Positions 16,844-25,820 of a stretch of DNA of 64,000 bases are shown here, one piece after another (position 1 is the first letter of the stretch; each line of letters starts with the position of its first letter). Made by a program: the position numbers and the translations under genes. The stretch is taken from positions 183,195-247,194 of the forward strand of contig JAIELJ010000007.1 in NCBI GenBank assembly GCA_019753105.1. The letters run 5' to 3'. Below the pieces are notes generated by a model. That model had not been told where the DNA came from and did no database searches. It worked only from the letters and a program-made list of their open reading frames with translations. The stretch is from Hyphomonadaceae bacterium (GTDB lineage Bacteria; Pseudomonadota; Alphaproteobacteria; Caulobacterales; Aquidulcibacteraceae).

Positions 16844-16852
16844 ATTATCGTC
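16833..16852. promoter_or_regulatory. Palindromic operator over the -10 box
   Basis: GACGATAAT (16833-16841) and ATTATCGTC (16844-16852) form a perfect 9-base inverted repeat around AG. It covers the -10 hexamer, the expected place for a dimeric repressor to block RNA polymerase. The XRE protein encoded third in the operon is the obvious candidate, giving autoregulation, but this is inferred. Confidence 0.75.
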
Positions 16853-16872
16853 CTACTTGAGGAGTTCCGTGA

Positions 16873-17406
16873 ATGACCCAGGCAGCCGCAGCCCCGCTGG
16901 AGCGGGCGCAGCAATTGGCCGGCGGCGCAGCCACCGTGGCGGTGGTCGCTGCCGTGCTGATTGCGCTGAGCGCGGTGGCTGGCGAGATCGATCCCATCAT
17001 TGATGTTTTCCGCGACCGCGAGGTGACGCCGGACTGGCCGGGTGTCGCCAATCTGATCAATGCGGTCGGCGTTTTCTGGCTGTTGGCGCTGCCTGGATTC
17101 CTGCTGGCCGGGTCGTTGCTCGATTTGAGCAAGGTGCTCGACGAGTATGGCAAGGGGCAGTTCTTCACGCTCCGCGCCAGCGCGCACCTGCGCAAAGCCG
17201 GCGAGGGCGCGATCTGGGCGCTTGTGTTCAAGGTCGTCGCGTCGCCGACGATCGTGAGCTGGATCACCAACGAAGGGCGCGGCTTTCTCTGGCGCATGGA
17301 GCCGTTCGATCTGGGCCTTCTTGCCTTCGCGGCGGCCGTCATGGTGCTCGGCCGCGTGCTGGAAGCAGCGGCGAAAATCAAAGCTGAAAACGACGAGATT
17401 GTATGA
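16873..17406 (+). CDS. DUF2975 membrane protein (first of two)
   Basis: The 177-residue protein has four hydrophobic segments and the typical C-terminus of DUF2975 proteins (GRVLEAAAKIKAENDEIV). These proteins are commonly encoded beside a small XRE regulator, as here, and have no established biochemical function. ATG 16873 follows GAGGAG by 8 bases. It overlaps the next gene at ATGA. Together with its paralogue it could form a membrane sensor or partner of the regulator. Confidence 0.85.
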   Translation: MTQAAAAPLERAQQLAGGAATVAVVAAVLIALSAVAGEIDPIIDVFRDREVTPDWPGVANLINAVGVFWLLALPGFLLAGSLLDLSKVLDEYGKGQFFTLRASAHLRKAGEGAIWALVFKVVASPTIVSWITNEGRGFLWRMEPFDLGLLAFAAAVMVLGRVLEAAAKIKAENDEIV

Positions 17407-17924
17407 TGAGCAACGTTGAACTCCGCGTCCAAAAAGCCCGCACGCAAGCCGGCGTGATGCTTGTGATGAATTCGGTCTTGATCCCGCTGCTGGCCGCCGC
17501 GGTCGGGCTGCCTTTGATCGGTGAGCTTTATCTGGTGACGTTCGAGCCCGCGCCGTGGGCGGCCGAGCTTGGCGCGCCGATTGCGATCATGATCAAGTTG
17601 CTGAGCTATGCGCCGGCGATTGCGGCGGTAGGCGCGGTCATCATGCTGCGGCCAGTGCTGCTCGAATACCATGAGGGCCGCTTCACCTCGGAGAAAGCGA
17701 GCCGCGCATTCCAGTGGGCGGGCATCTTCGCGCTCGCGGCGTTCTTGTTGAAGCTACTTATCGCGCCGCTGGCGATTGCGCTGCTTGGCGGCGCTGCGTT
17801 CGCTTGGCGCTTTGAGTCGCTTGATATAGCGCTAATGGTCTTTGCTTCTTGCGTGCTGATGATTGGCGGCGTGCTGGAAGCGGCGGTCGCATCGCTCAAA
17901 GCCGAGAACGATCAGATCGTCTGA
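17403..17924 (+). CDS. DUF2975 membrane protein (second of two)
   Basis: This 173-residue protein has the same four-segment topology as the preceding gene and an almost matching end (GVLEAAVASLKAENDQIV), so the pair looks like an old tandem duplication. Two consecutive ATG codons (17403 and 17406) could start it; the first overlaps the upstream stop. Its own stop overlaps the ATG of the XRE gene by one base (TGATG), so all three genes should be translated as a unit. Function is unknown. Confidence 0.85.
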   Translation: MMSNVELRVQKARTQAGVMLVMNSVLIPLLAAAVGLPLIGELYLVTFEPAPWAAELGAPIAIMIKLLSYAPAIAAVGAVIMLRPVLLEYHEGRFTSEKASRAFQWAGIFALAAFLLKLLIAPLAIALLGGAAFAWRFESLDIALMVFASCVLMIGGVLEAAVASLKAENDQIV

Positions 17925-18157
17925 TGCGCATCGTCGTCACCCTCGACGTGATGCTCGCGCGCCGCAAGATGAAGGCGAAAGATCTTGCCGAGCGCGTTGG
18001 CATCACCGAAGCGAACCTGTCGCTGTTGCGGACAGGCAAGGTGAAAGGCGTGCGCTTCGAGACGCTGGTGAAGATCTGCGAAATATTGGAGTGCAAGCCG
18101 GGCGATTTGCTGGACGTGGAAGAGGGTGTCGCGGCGGAGAGTGGTCGGGATGTTTGA
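17924..18157 (+). CDS. XRE/Cro-type regulator, YozG-like
   Basis: The 77-residue protein is a single helix-turn-helix domain. The helix-turn-helix runs about 21-41 (LAERVGITEANLSLLRTGK), and CEILECKPGDLLDVEE closes the fold. This small XRE class is typically the last gene after DUF2975 proteins. It probably binds the palindrome at 16833-16852 upstream of the operon and represses it. There is no ligand domain, so any signal would have to come through the membrane partners or its own level. Confidence 0.9.
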   Translation: MRIVVTLDVMLARRKMKAKDLAERVGITEANLSLLRTGKVKGVRFETLVKICEILECKPGDLLDVEEGVAAESGRDV

Positions 18158-18187
18158 TCTCCGATCAGGCGAGTGTACGCTGCCGCG

Positions 18188-18598
18188 ATGATCCGTGAGA
18201 CCCTTGAGCGTGGTGGCGTGTTCTTCGCTGGTGCAGCGGCGTTAGTGGTCTTTCTTGCATTGTGCATCGAACCGCTGCGTGGTGATTTCGCTCGGTTCTC
18301 TGCGGCGGTTCTGGCGATTTATGCGGGCGCGTTCTTCTTTGCCATGGTTTGCGATGGGCGGCTTCATCGCGTGCTGACAGCGCAGAAGGTGATCGGCGAG
18401 CCGCAACCTAAATGGTTCGACTCTAGCGAGCGAACGACGACGGGGATTCTTCGTTTTGTGCTGTTCGCGGAGTTCTGGCTCGCACTTTTTGTCGTCGGAT
18501 TTTACACGGCGACCTTGCTAGCCGCTGCGTCGGGATTTGCGATCGTCGTGTCGCTGACTACTTGCGAGTACGTGCGAGGCAAACAGCAAAGCCTGTGA
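18188..18598 (+). CDS. Small integral membrane protein, unknown
   Basis: Starting at ATG 18188 (MIRETLERGG) gives 136 residues with about four hydrophobic segments: two in the first half (VFFAGAAALVVFLALC and the following AVLAIYAGAFFFAMV) and two after residue 85. A conserved-domain match is not recognised. It follows the XRE gene by 30 bases on the same strand and may belong to that transcript. A GC hairpin repeat follows. Confidence 0.65.
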   Translation: MIRETLERGGVFFAGAAALVVFLALCIEPLRGDFARFSAAVLAIYAGAFFFAMVCDGRLHRVLTAQKVIGEPQPKWFDSSERTTTGILRFVLFAEFWLALFVVGFYTATLLAAASGFAIVVSLTTCEYVRGKQQSL

Positions 18599-18615
18599 CC
18601 ACTTCCCAGCCGAAT

Positions 18616-18726
18616 GCCCGGCGAAAGCCGGGCGAGAGCCGGGATATAGGGAGTGACAAAGCGCGGTGCGTTGGCTTCTTGGGTCCCGGATCGCGCCCCG
18701 GCGCAAGGCCGGGGTCGCGTCCGGGA
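18616..18726. repeat. Two REP-like GC hairpins
   Basis: GCCCGGC (18616-18622) and GCCGGGC (18627-18633) form a perfect stem with a GAAA loop. A second element, 18684-18726, nests TCCCGGA/TCCGGGA outside CCCCGGC/GCCGGGG around GCAAG. They lie between two convergent genes and resemble the extragenic palindromes found widely in alphaproteobacterial chromosomes. Confidence 0.8.
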
Positions 18727-18731
18727 AGCGG

Positions 18732-19487
18732 TTAGCTTGAAGCGAAGAGCGCTGCTGCTTGAATGAGATAAACAACCCCAATCGCCGTCACGATCCAGCG
18801 CGTCCACTTTAGAAAACTCTTGTCGCTCATTTTATCCAGCACCATGCCGCCGAGCCAGGCGCCGATCATGGCGAGCGGTGCGGCCGCCGCGAAGAACCAC
18901 CAGGGCGGCAGGCCGGAGCTTTGCGCTGAGGCGAACAGCGGCGCGCCGTAGAAGATCATTTTCACGGTGTGGCTGAAGGCTTGCGTTGCGGCTTTGGTGG
19001 CGACGATTTGGTGGCGCGTGAGATCGGTGCGCGTGAAGAAGACGTCAAGCAGCGGCCCGGAGACGCCGGCGATCACGTTCAAGCCGGTTACGCTCAAGCC
19101 GCAGGCGATGGCATGCGATGGCTTTGCCGCGTCGAGATTGAAGCGGCCCTTGGGTATCCAAGCGAGGCCGGGCACAAGCCCTAGCAGCAGGAAGATCCAG
19201 GCTTTCGTCGGCTCATAGGTGACGAGCGCGAGCAGGCCGGCGGCGATCGCGGAGCCTGCGCCGTAGAAGAGGATGATGCGCCAGTTGATGTGCTTGCGGT
19301 GCAGCACCGCGCGCCAGCCATTGGACACGAACTGCACCGCGCCGTGCGTCACCATCGCGGCAGCGACCGGCATGGCGAGCGTCAGCGCGCCCATGAGCAT
19401 CAAGCCCCCGGCCATGCCGAAGACGCCGGAAATGGTGGATGTAACGAGGACGACGAGAAGAAGTAGGAACGTTGTGAGCGATGTCAC
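18732..19487 (-). CDS. TauE/SafE-family permease
   Basis: The 251-residue protein has about eight hydrophobic segments. The first carries the family glycine-rich turn (STISGVFGMAGGLMLMG) and the repeat unit recurs in the second half (GLSVTGLNVIAGVSGPLLDVFF). Members export sulfite, sulfoacetate or related organosulfur anions, or move other small anions, across the inner membrane. The substrate is not indicated by its neighbours. Length is normal. Confidence 0.88.
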   Translation of the reverse strand: MTSLTTFLLLLVVLVTSTISGVFGMAGGLMLMGALTLAMPVAAAMVTHGAVQFVSNGWRAVLHRKHINWRIILFYGAGSAIAAGLLALVTYEPTKAWIFLLLGLVPGLAWIPKGRFNLDAAKPSHAIACGLSVTGLNVIAGVSGPLLDVFFTRTDLTRHQIVATKAATQAFSHTVKMIFYGAPLFASAQSSGLPPWWFFAAAAPLAMIGAWLGGMVLDKMSDKSFLKWTRWIVTAIGVVYLIQAAALFASS

Positions 19488-19622
19488 GCGCGCCTCCCAA
19501 GCTAAAGGTTGGAAAACGGCGCGGCGGGGAGCGCCCCGAAAGCCGCATGCATGCGGCGCTCGCGTCAGGGGTTATGTATGCGCGTTTGGGCGATTTGCAA
19601 AGGCTCACTTCCGTGCTTTGCG

Positions 19623-19973
19623 CTACGATCCTAAATCTTCGAGCGTGGCGTCTATTGTGTAGTCTTGTTTGCAAGCGAGGACTTCTGAGAAGTATCGATC
19701 AACCCACTTTGCAATCTTCCTGGGGTCGTCGCCCGCAACTTTAAACGTGGCGAACGTGTTGGGCTCCCACGCCATGACGACGAAATCATCCAGGTCGCCG
19801 AACTTATCGTTCGGCGCGACATCGTAAGGATATGCGGCGTTGATGGCGTCCAGCGTGAACTGCACCCAGCGTGTCGGGTCTCCCGAGACTTCCAGCGTCG
19901 CGCACCAGTTGCCTTCTCCAGACATCACCTCTCGAATCTCTGGTGCGATTTCCGAAATCTGATCTGCGCCCAT
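19623..19973 (-). CDS. Hypothetical acidic cytosolic protein
   Basis: The 116-residue product (MGADQISEIAPEIREVM...) has no signal peptide or membrane segment. The mix of beta-like stretches (WCATLEVSG, FVVMAWEPNTFATFKV) and an amphipathic helix (IAKWVDRYFSEV) looks like a real folded domain, but I do not recognise it. ATG 19973 is preceded by GGGAG at 5 bases; a GTG two codons earlier overlaps the GNAT stop. It is probably co-transcribed with the GNAT gene upstream. Confidence 0.65.
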   Translation of the reverse strand: MGADQISEIAPEIREVMSGEGNWCATLEVSGDPTRWVQFTLDAINAAYPYDVAPNDKFGDLDDFVVMAWEPNTFATFKVAGDDPRKIAKWVDRYFSEVLACKQDYTIDATLEDLGS

Positions 19974-19975
19974 GG

Positions 19976-20563
19976 TCACTCCCGCATCACTTCTAACCGT
20001 GCCTCAATCTTCGCCCGCACTTCATCCCACTCTTCCCGAATGATCGAGAAGTACGCGTTATCCCGCATCGTCCCGTTCGGGCGCCGCATCTGCCGGCGGA
20101 ATATCCCTTCAAACGTCGCGCCAAGTTTGGTCAGCGCGCCGCGTGACTGGGCGTTCAGTGCATCGGTCTTGAACTCGACGCGTTCGGCGCCGCAGGCGAA
20201 GGCGTGGGTGAGGAGGAGGAGTTTGGCGGCGGGGTTGATGGCGGTGGCTTGCGCTTCGCGCGTGTACCAGGTGCCGCCGATCTCGACGCCGCTGTGCTCG
20301 GGGCGGATGGCGAGGTAGCAGGTTTGGCCGACGATGCGGCCATCCGGCGCGATCACCGCGTGCGCAATCCAGCGTCCTTCGGCTTGTTCGGCGCTGAGCC
20401 AATCGAACCAGGCGCCGTAGCCTTTTTCGGCGACCCCGAACGGCATGTGCTGGAAAATGTTCACGTCCGCATGGGCGGCTTCGGTCAGGCCGGCGCGGTG
20501 GCGTTCCTCGAACGGCTCCAGGCGCACCCATGCATTCTCAAGTGTCGCAGCGGCAAGCTTCAT
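19976..20563 (-). CDS. GNAT-family N-acetyltransferase (RimJ/RimL-like)
   Basis: The 195-residue protein resembles RimJ/RimL-type acetyltransferases: an N-terminal LENAWVRLEPFEERHRAGL, the beta-bulge around IVGQTCYLAIRPEHSGVEIGGTWY (seen here as GVEIGGTWY), and the helix with AKLLLLTHAFACGAERVEFKTD followed by NAQSRGALTKLGATFEG. Acetyl-CoA is the expected donor; the acceptor is unknown. Start ATG 20563 follows GGAGGAG. The open frame continuing upstream to 21982 is antisense to the acyl-CoA dehydrogenase gene and is not coding. Confidence 0.88.
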   Translation of the reverse strand: MKLAAATLENAWVRLEPFEERHRAGLTEAAHADVNIFQHMPFGVAEKGYGAWFDWLSAEQAEGRWIAHAVIAPDGRIVGQTCYLAIRPEHSGVEIGGTWYTREAQATAINPAAKLLLLTHAFACGAERVEFKTDALNAQSRGALTKLGATFEGIFRRQMRRPNGTMRDNAYFSIIREEWDEVRAKIEARLEVMRE

Positions 20564-20641
20564 GCGCGCATTGCTCCTCCGGCGTCGGAGGCTTAGCGTG
20601 CGGGAAACACCGGCGCCACCAGACTTATTCGGGAGATCGCG

Positions 20642-21927
<1,286 letters not shown>

Positions 21928-21928
<1 letters not shown>

Positions 21929-22347
21929 TGATGTTTTTCGCTTGGGTGTTGAACGTGCTGGCGCTCCTTGTGGGCGTCGCACTGGGCGTGCGCGGCCTGT
22001 TTGATCCGAAATGGGTCGCGCGGCTGGTGCGGCTGCGCGAGGATGGGCCCGGCGGCGGCGCTGAATTTCGCGCGACGTACGGCGCGATGTTCATCGGCCT
22101 GCATCTCGTCGCGCTCGCAATGACGGGCAAGTATTTGATTGGCGGCACGTACGTTGTCGGTGTTGCGGCTTCTGGTGCGGCTGCTGTGCTCGCCGCTGGC
22201 TGGGCCGGCGCTGCTTTTGGCCGCGTGGTTTCGATCCTGCGCGATGGCGCCGATACCAAGTTCAATCGCGCGAGCGTCGTGTTCGAGCTTGCGATGACGG
22301 CGTTCATCGGCGCGCCGTGGGCGGTCTGGTATTTCAGCTTCGCCTAA
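21928..22347 (+). CDS. Small integral membrane protein
   Basis: The 139-residue protein has about four hydrophobic segments, with an MMFFAWVLNVLALLVG start and charged loops (ARLVRLREDGPGG). The layout suggests a DUF4345-like membrane protein, which I cannot confirm. The start overlaps the acyl-CoA dehydrogenase stop (TGATG), so translation should be coupled to it. The last four bases overlap the convergent DUF486 gene. Confidence 0.7.
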
Positions 22348-22709
22348 GCCGGCGACTTGCCCAGAAACACCACGGCAGCGCCGGCGGCGATCAGCGCAAA
22401 ACCGAGGAAGTGGTTCCAGCCGAGGGACTCGCGCAGGAAGAGCCACGAGAACAGGATGAACACGCAGAGCGTGATCACTTCCTGCATGGTCTTCAGCTCC
22501 GCCGTTGAATAGACGGCGCTGCCGATGCGGTTGGCGGGAACGGCCAAGCAATATTCGATAAACGCAATGCCCCAGGCCACGACGATGGCGATGAGCAGCG
22601 GCGTCGATTTGAACTTGAGGTGCCCGTACCAGGCGAACGTCATGAATACGTTTGACGCGATCAGCATCAGGATCGGCGCGATCTGGGGCGAGGTGAGAAA
22701 GCTGGGCAT
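22344..22709 (-). CDS. DUF486/DMT-like small membrane protein
   Basis: The 121-residue protein has four hydrophobic segments and matches the DUF486 pattern: NVFMTFAWYGHLKF near residues 20-33 and the end (GWNHFLGFALIAAGAAVVFLGK, of which GWNHFLGFALI is typical). DUF486 belongs to the drug/metabolite transporter superfamily and has the size of half a transporter, so it may work as a dimer. No substrate is known. Confidence 0.85.
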   Translation of the reverse strand: MPSFLTSPQIAPILMLIASNVFMTFAWYGHLKFKSTPLLIAIVVAWGIAFIEYCLAVPANRIGSAVYSTAELKTMQEVITLCVFILFSWLFLRESLGWNHFLGFALIAAGAAVVFLGKSPA

Positions 22710-23193
22710 GACGGCTCCGTTGGGGTTGCGCGTACGCTAGCGATTCAGGCGGAAAACGTAAGCGCTGGCGCGCGCCGATGCCGCTGCGCTTCGTGATCGA
22801 AACGCAGGCCGAAGGGCGAGACGCTGAGCTGACGCGCTAAGGCGCCAAGATTCTATGTGAGATACTGCGCGTTTCGCTCAGCGTCCCCGCGATGCTGACA
22901 TCAGCGCAAGAGATGAGGAGTTATTCGCTCCGGGCCCTGTGCGCCAACGGTGAGCGGGCCAGACCAACTCCGATCCCCGGACCGCGACGGTTTCAATCCC
23001 CGCCGCCTAACCTCACTCATCACGTCCCACATCACGCTGGGTTGGACCAACGCCCCTTCGATGATGCGGACGTGTGCATGATACGGGTGGTTGCGGGGGT
23101 GTAGGATAAGTTTTGTGCGAAGCGTTGAAAACAATGGCGCAGCGCGGTGTGTGGTGTTGGATAGATTCAAGTCTCAAGTCGTCGGGCTAGAAC
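22710..23193. other. Poorly coding intergenic stretch
   Basis: No solid gene is visible in this 484-base stretch. A minus-strand frame occupies 22901..23170 and is listed separately with low confidence. A 20-codon frame starting near 22780 (MPLRFVIETQAEGRDAELTR) could be a gene remnant. No strong palindrome or terminator was seen. The coding texture differs from the tightly packed neighbours. Confidence 0.4.
22901..23170 (-). CDS. Doubtful ORF, possibly a gene fragment
   Basis: An 89-codon frame (TTG start at 23170) reads as a basic peptide with no signal sequence, including HAHVRIIEGALVQPSVMWDV and SEVRRRGLKPSRSGDRSW. Its internal stretch looks more protein-like than its first 25 codons. 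No ribosome binding site is evident. It may be a remnant of a transferred gene or pure chance. I do not recognise any family. Confidence 0.25.
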   Translation of the reverse strand: MNLSNTTHRAAPLFSTLRTKLILHPRNHPYHAHVRIIEGALVQPSVMWDVMSEVRRRGLKPSRSGDRSWSGPLTVGAQGPERITPHLLR

Positions 23194-23691
23194 TTGCCGC
23201 TGGTAAGGACATGTCTGGGCGGCCATGGTTGGCCCAAAGCGGTTATTCCGCTCGGCCCGCTGACGATGCTATGTCATGCCATGCACGATGCGACTTCATA
23301 CTGGTCCCCAGTAATCGAACTCAGGCGTCGGCTGGGTGTTTGGGTTCGCGTTGCATGGAGAGACGACGCTTCCACCGAGGAAGGGAGATGGGGAGCAACG
23401 CTCCTAATGCCTACCCCCAACTACCTAGAAGGCCCTGGTGTCCTTCAGCCGGTTCACCTCGTCGAGTGGGTGGAGTTATCCACTCAAGCACCCACTATGG
23501 CGCCAGGGCGAGCGGCGCGTTTTGTCGATCTCAAGGATGAGTTGCTGGCGGGTCTCCAAGCGGCGCAATCTACGTGGGAGCTTCGCGAGAGCACGTGGTC
23601 GACAGATGCGGTTTTTAGATCAGAGGACATTGGCTTCAGGGAGCAAGCGGTCGAGCTGATTCGGATCGCCAATCCGTTTGGCCCGGGTTAG
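23194..23691 (+). CDS. Hypothetical ORF of uncertain status
   Basis: The frame encodes up to 165 residues. The second half (GRAARFVDLKDELLAGLQAAQ, then FREQAVELIRIANPFGPG) is helix-like and plausible, and Trp is common in the first half. No signal peptide or membrane segment is present. The TTG at 23194 and ATGs at 23266 and 23281 all lack a good Shine-Dalgarno. Codon use is less GC-biased than in neighbours. It could be a recently acquired orphan gene, or not a gene. Confidence 0.4.
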   Translation: MPLVRTCLGGHGWPKAVIPLGPLTMLCHAMHDATSYWSPVIELRRRLGVWVRVAWRDDASTEEGRWGATLLMPTPNYLEGPGVLQPVHLVEWVELSTQAPTMAPGRAARFVDLKDELLAGLQAAQSTWELRESTWSTDAVFRSEDIGFREQAVELIRIANPFGPG

Positions 23692-23770
23692 CAGCAAACG
23701 TCCGCTCCCGGCGAAAAGCAGACGACGGCCGTCATACCTGCATCGCGCTAGTTCGACGTGCTCCGGTAAA

Positions 23771-23817
23771 CCTCATCCGGCGCTTCGTGCCACCTTCTCC
23801 TTGACCAGGAGAAGGGA
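23771..23817. repeat. REP-like repeat with GAGAAGG hairpin
   Basis: CCTTCTCCT (23793-23801) and AGGAGAAGG (23807-23815) form a perfect 9-base stem with a TGACC loop, preceded by CCTCATCCGGCGCTTCGTGCC. This CCTCATCCG-to-GAGAAGG arrangement is a very common alphaproteobacterial extragenic repeat. Confidence 0.8.
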
Positions 23818-23878
23818 CGCTGACCTTTCAGCTTCCGACTCCGAGCGTTTCCGAAATACGCGCCGTCCTCGGCGTAGC

Positions 23879-24400
23879 TCAGAAATCATTGATGCTCATA
23901 TCTGCGCGCCAGGGCCAGGCATTGGCACGCAAGCCGCAGCTGGCGGGGTCGAAGCTTTCGCGGGTGACGATGACGGTATTGGTCGGCGTTTCTTCGATGC
24001 GGATTTCGCTGACGGTGAAGGGAAGACCGTCATCAGCGACGAAGGCTGAAAGCTTGAGGAAGAAGCAGGCCGCCAAGGCTTCCGTTGTCGGATCGCCTTG
24101 GAAGGTCATGATCTGTGCGAGTTGCTTGGGCTCGTGCTCGCGGAAGTAGCCGATCAACGGATCGGTTTCGGCGAGGTGGAGCGTGTGATCGACGGCGTTG
24201 TCGATCCAGTCGTGCCAACGTTTCTTCACCTGCTCGAAGGGCGCGACAGAATTCGTGTCGCTGAAGGTGAAGCGCGATGTCGGATCGAGGCGCACGGTGA
24301 CGAATTCGTTGTGACCGTGCGGGATCGCGCACTTGGCGCTTTTGGTCGCCAACAGGCGATGCGCCATCGCGTAGCGACGGGTGAATTCCAAGGCAGGCAT
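23879..24400 (-). CDS. 6-pyruvoyl-tetrahydropterin synthase / QueD-family protein
   Basis: The 173-residue protein has the zinc and catalytic signature of the family: AMAHRL with His14, then KCAIPHGHNEF with Cys24, His28 and His30. The later GDPTTEALAACFF corresponds to the conserved PT(A/T)E segment. QueD makes 6-carboxytetrahydropterin for queuosine, while other members make tetrahydropterins or related pterins. No other queuosine genes are in this window, so the exact product is open. Confidence 0.75.
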   Translation of the reverse strand: MPALEFTRRYAMAHRLLATKSAKCAIPHGHNEFVTVRLDPTSRFTFSDTNSVAPFEQVKKRWHDWIDNAVDHTLHLAETDPLIGYFREHEPKQLAQIMTFQGDPTTEALAACFFLKLSAFVADDGLPFTVSEIRIEETPTNTVIVTRESFDPASCGLRANAWPWRADMSINDF

Positions 24401-24497
24401 GGTTCTATCCTACGGGGCACTCCCGCAGCACAGACGGACGCCCATGCGGGCAGCGTTTAGACGCCGCCCGCGCGGCGCGCAATCACTCGTCCCAGAA

Positions 24498-24722
24498 TCA
24501 CTCGTCCCAGAGTGGTTTGCCGAGATTGACCTGATCGGGGCTGGTGAGACCGCCAACGGCGGCGCCAACGATCGCGCCAGGAATAGCGCCAACGCCGCCC
24601 GCAACAACGCCGGCGCCCGCGCCAATAGCGGCGCCGGAGGCGATCCGATCACCGGTCTGCGTGCCGCAGCCGGCCAAAACAATCGCCGCCCCGGCGACGG
24701 CGAGAAGAGCTTCTTTCTTCAT
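24498..24722 (-). CDS. Glycine-zipper lipoprotein
   Basis: The 74-residue precursor has a lipoprotein signal (VAGAAIVLAGCGTQ) and then a glycine-zipper stretch of alternating Gly and Ala (ASGAAIGAGAGVVAGGVGA, GAIVGAAVGG), ending in SPDQVNLGKPLWDE. Such proteins insert in the envelope or link membranes. The ribosome binding site (AGGGAA, 7 bases before the ATG) sits in a tandemly duplicated 17-base unit. Confidence 0.8.
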   Translation of the reverse strand: MKKEALLAVAGAAIVLAGCGTQTGDRIASGAAIGAGAGVVAGGVGAIPGAIVGAAVGGLTSPDQVNLGKPLWDE

Positions 24723-24728
24723 GACAAT

Positions 24729-24762
24729 TTCCCTGCACACTCAAATTCCCTGCACACTCAAA
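24729..24762. repeat. 17-base tandem duplication upstream of the glycine-zipper gene
   Basis: TTCCCTGCACACTCAAA occurs twice back to back (24729-24745 and 24746-24762). Read on the minus strand, each copy holds an AGGGAA Shine-Dalgarno-like word. Only the gene-proximal copy is correctly spaced from the ATG. Confidence 0.9.
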
Positions 24763-24851
24763 CGATACGGCGCCATGGTACGCGCCAGTGTTGGAGAGAA
24801 TGTGGCCGCTGCGCGGAGGTTCCATCCGGCTCGCGTCTCGCGCGAGTTCGC

Positions 24852-25781
24852 TCAGAACCACTTGCGCCATTTGGCTATACCGAAGAGTGCGGCGGGCGCG
24901 GCAAACATTAACGCCATGCCGACCCACGGCCCCCACGGTGCGCGAAACCACGTCATGTAATCGAAATTCATGCCGAACACCGAGGCAATCAGCGTCGGCG
25001 GCACGAAAGCGATGGTGGCGAGCGAGAGCGCCTTAAGCACGTTGGTTTGCGCTGCGTTGATGAGGCCCAGCACAGCGTCCTGCAGGTAGGAGAGGCGCGG
25101 CTGCATCTGCTCGGCCACGCGCTCGAGTTCGGCGACATCGCGGCCGAGCGCGGAGAGGCGCTGTTCGTGCAGTACGTACTTGTTGCGATTGGCGCGCGCA
25201 TAAACGAGCAGGCGCTGCATGCTGGTGAGCGAGTCATGCGCGAGCGCTGCAAGCGCGCCGATGCGGCCGAGATCGCGCAATGCGCCGCGTAGATCAATCG
25301 TGTCGGCTTCGTCGAACACGCGCACGGATAGCGCGTTGGCGTCACGCGTGGCCTCTGAGAGCACGTCGGCCAGGCGCTCCGCCGCGCCTTCGATCAGCGC
25401 GAGCATCACGTCGCCGCCGGTTTGCGCCGAGGCCACCCGGGCCGATGCGCGCTTTTCGCCGATCTCGAAGGCGCGCGGGCGAACTTGGCGGACAGTGACG
25501 AGCTTGCCCTTGGCCAGGATGAACGTCACCGGGCCGGAGACGAGCAAGCCTTCGTCGCGGCGCCCGAGAAGCGTCGCCGTCAGGTGGAGCGAGTCATTCT
25601 CTTCGTAATATCGCGCCGATTCCTCGAACGCGGCGCGCTCATCGGGCGTCGGCACATCGATGCCGAGTGCTGCCTCGACATCGGTTTCTTCTTTTTCGGT
25701 CGGCGACTCAAGGTCGTACCAGAGCGCCGCAGCGCTCTCGCACGCAACTTCCGAACCGCCACGGGATACGACACGAAGCAT
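24852..25781 (-). CDS. CorA-like divalent cation transporter
   Basis: The 309-residue protein follows the CorA plan: a cytosolic alpha/beta domain and long helix (about 1-240), then two membrane segments at the C-terminus. The GMN signature is at about 270-272 (SVFGMNFDYMTWF) at the end of the first membrane helix. The usual MPE-containing loop after GMN is not seen; the loop reads DYMTWFRAPWGPW. The family carries Mg2+, Co2+, Ni2+ or Zn2+ as a pentamer. The C-terminal KWRKWF is typically basic. Confidence 0.85.
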   Translation of the reverse strand: MLRVVSRGGSEVACESAAALWYDLESPTEKEETDVEAALGIDVPTPDERAAFEESARYYEENDSLHLTATLLGRRDEGLLVSGPVTFILAKGKLVTVRQVRPRAFEIGEKRASARVASAQTGGDVMLALIEGAAERLADVLSEATRDANALSVRVFDEADTIDLRGALRDLGRIGALAALAHDSLTSMQRLLVYARANRNKYVLHEQRLSALGRDVAELERVAEQMQPRLSYLQDAVLGLINAAQTNVLKALSLATIAFVPPTLIASVFGMNFDYMTWFRAPWGPWVGMALMFAAPAALFGIAKWRKWF

Positions 25782-25820
25782 GGGCGCTCATTAGCGCTGT
25801 TCGCATGTGCCGGATAGGGC

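Noticed and set aside
22960-23010. tRNA-like T-loop (GGTTTCAATCCCC)
   Set aside because: No acceptor stem, anticodon arm or 3' end could be paired around it.
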